The position numbers and the translations under genes are program-made. Shown here piece after piece: positions 63,273 through 64,000 of a stretch of DNA of 64,000 nt (position 1 is the stretch's first letter; the number at the start of each line of letters is the position of its first letter). Origin of the DNA: Clostridia bacterium. GTDB taxonomy: Bacteria; Bacillota; Clostridia; Oscillospirales; CAG-272. The stretch spans positions 124,001 to 188,000 of the forward strand of contig JAFTJE010000019.1 of assembly GCA_017456545.1 (NCBI GenBank), in the 5' to 3' direction. The notes beneath the pieces are model-generated. The model searched no databases, was not told the DNA's origin, and saw only the letters and a program-made list of their open reading frames with translations.

Positions 63273-63278
63273 TTTGAG

Positions 63279-63905
63279 GTGGACAAAAATAAAATAGATG
63301 AAATTCGTCTGCTAATTAAAGAAATGCAGGGGAATAAAAGGTACAGTCATACCTTAGGAGTGGAGGAAGAGGCGTACCGTTTAGGTGAAATCTTTATTCC
63401 TTCTGAGTGTGAAAGATTGGCTCTTGCAGGTCTTTTACATGATATAACAAAAAAATTAACCACCGAAGAGCACTTTGAACTATGCGATAAATACAAAATT
63501 GATGTGAATAAGGATATAGCACCTAAGCTCCTACATGCTAAAACAGGATGCGAGTTTGCAAGGCAAAAATTTGGTACTGAAATAGTTGATGATCAGATTT
63601 ATACGGCAATTTTGTATCATACTACCGGTAAATCAGGGATGAATATATTTGAATCACTGATATACCTTGCCGATTATATAGAACCGACACGGACTTTTGG
63701 CGATTGTAAAAAATTACGCAGGTATTTTTATAAGAATTTGAAAAAGAATAAAGAGGATAAATTTGAGGTACTTCGCAAAACCTTGATTATGTCCTTTGAT
63801 ATGACTATAAAAAATTTAATAGATGAAAACAAGCAGATTGATAAGGATACCATAGAAACACGAAATTTCTTTATCAAAAATAAAATCTGCTTTGCAAAAA
63901 AATAA
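63279..63905 (+). CDS. yqeK: HD-domain nucleotide hydrolase YqeK
   Basis: YqeK proteins form a family of HD-domain enzymes that cleave diadenosine tetraphosphate symmetrically. Seen: the metal-ligand histidine in RYSHTLGVEEEAYRLG near residue 22, the HD pair in LLHDITKKL near residue 52, HAKTGCEFAR near residue 86, YHTTGKSGMN near residue 113 and LADYIEPTR near residue 130. The length of 208 residues is typical. The start is GTG; the upstream GAGTGAT-like stretch is a modest site. It usually follows nadD and precedes rsfS, as it may here. Confidence 0.94.
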   Translation: MDKNKIDEIRLLIKEMQGNKRYSHTLGVEEEAYRLGEIFIPSECERLALAGLLHDITKKLTTEEHFELCDKYKIDVNKDIAPKLLHAKTGCEFARQKFGTEIVDDQIYTAILYHTTGKSGMNIFESLIYLADYIEPTRTFGDCKKLRRYFYKNLKKNKEDKFEVLRKTLIMSFDMTIKNLIDENKQIDKDTIETRNFFIKNKICFAKK

Positions 63906-63916
63906 AGGAGGAGCCT

Positions 63917-64000
63917 ATGGAAAATATTTTTGAAGTAAAAGAGGGCGTTCTTGTTGGAAAAGGAGCAGACGAAATTGCTAAATTAGCGACTAAGATATTA
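63917..64000 (+). CDS. Start of a further gene, cut by the window edge
   Basis: AAAGGAGG lies just upstream of ATG 63917. The first 28 codons stay open to the window end and encode MENIFEVKEGVLVGKG then ADEIAKLATKIL. The second part resembles the N-terminal helix of the ribosome silencing factor RsfS, which commonly follows yqeK, but the first part is not typical of it. I do not assign a function. Confidence 0.6.
   Translation, partial: MENIFEVKEGVLVGKGADEIAKLATKIL

Noticed and set aside
1..64000. Phage, insertion sequences, CRISPR arrays, tRNA or rRNA genes, defence islands
   Set aside because: I found no transposase, integrase, direct-repeat array, tRNA-like clover sequence or known defence gene; the window is almost entirely housekeeping.

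Overview
This window is a gene-dense, AT-rich stretch of chromosome from a low-GC Gram-positive bacterium. It is most likely a clostridial Firmicute of the Ruminococcaceae/Oscillospirales kind. The evidence is the gene order (mraZ-rsmH-pbp-murE-murF-mraY-ftsW-murG; infC-rpmI-rplT; dprA-topA-trmFO; plsX-rnc-smc-ftsY), strong AAGGAGG ribosome sites, sigma-A promoters with 17-bp spacers, a T-box leader on ileS, a MurE with the DAP-type DNPR motif, two-subunit GlgC/GlgD, and a PdaA-like deacetylase suggesting a spore-forming ancestry. I see no phage, insertion sequence, CRISPR array, tRNA or rRNA. Nearly all the DNA is housekeeping.

Layout. 28-6428 (+): der, plsY, a methyltransferase, a class II aldolase, an alpha/beta hydrolase, luxS and mtnN, tightly coupled. 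6499-8633 (-): prfB, a small membrane protein and a TrmH-type methyltransferase. 8808-9266 (+): an unknown membrane-anchored protein. 9388-14234 (-): glyS, then T-box-controlled ileS. 14477-17722 (+): HPr, uvrC, rsmD, coaD. 18080-28148 (+): the division and cell wall cluster, started by mraZ with its own operator repeats. 28249-28419 (-): a 56-residue gene. 28554-30018 (+): two polysaccharide deacetylases. 30093-31967 (-): proC and a membrane protein. 32153-32731 (+): a GNAT acetyltransferase. 32952-41206 (+): glycogen genes glgC, glgD, glgA, glgP and a GH13 enzyme. 41389-44739 (+): gltX-glnS. 44841-47219 (+): a GH3 beta-glucosidase with swapped domains. 47502-49518 (+): infC-rpmI-rplT and an rRNA methyltransferase. 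49596-57243 (+): dprA, topA, trmFO, plsX, rnc, radical SAM. 57234-63905 (+): smc, ftsY, rdgB, yhbY, nadD, yqeK, with the start of one more gene at the right edge.

How the genes work together. The dcw block makes lipid II (MurE, MurF, MraY, MurG) and supplies the septal or spore polymerase/transpeptidase pair. The glycogen block makes, degrades and trims alpha-glucan. LuxS and MtnN recycle S-adenosylhomocysteine. The aminoacyl-tRNA synthetases, IF3, RF2, L35, L20, RNase III and several RNA methyltransferases serve translation. CoaD, NadD, PlsX and PlsY serve cofactors and phospholipid.

I found no clearly undescribed system. The points most worth a second look are the AUU start and leader of infC, the prfB without a frameshift site, the FtsL-position protein that ends at its membrane segment and is followed by a terminator, a glnS gene beside gltX in a clostridial genome, and a compound hairpin between murG and the 56-residue gene.
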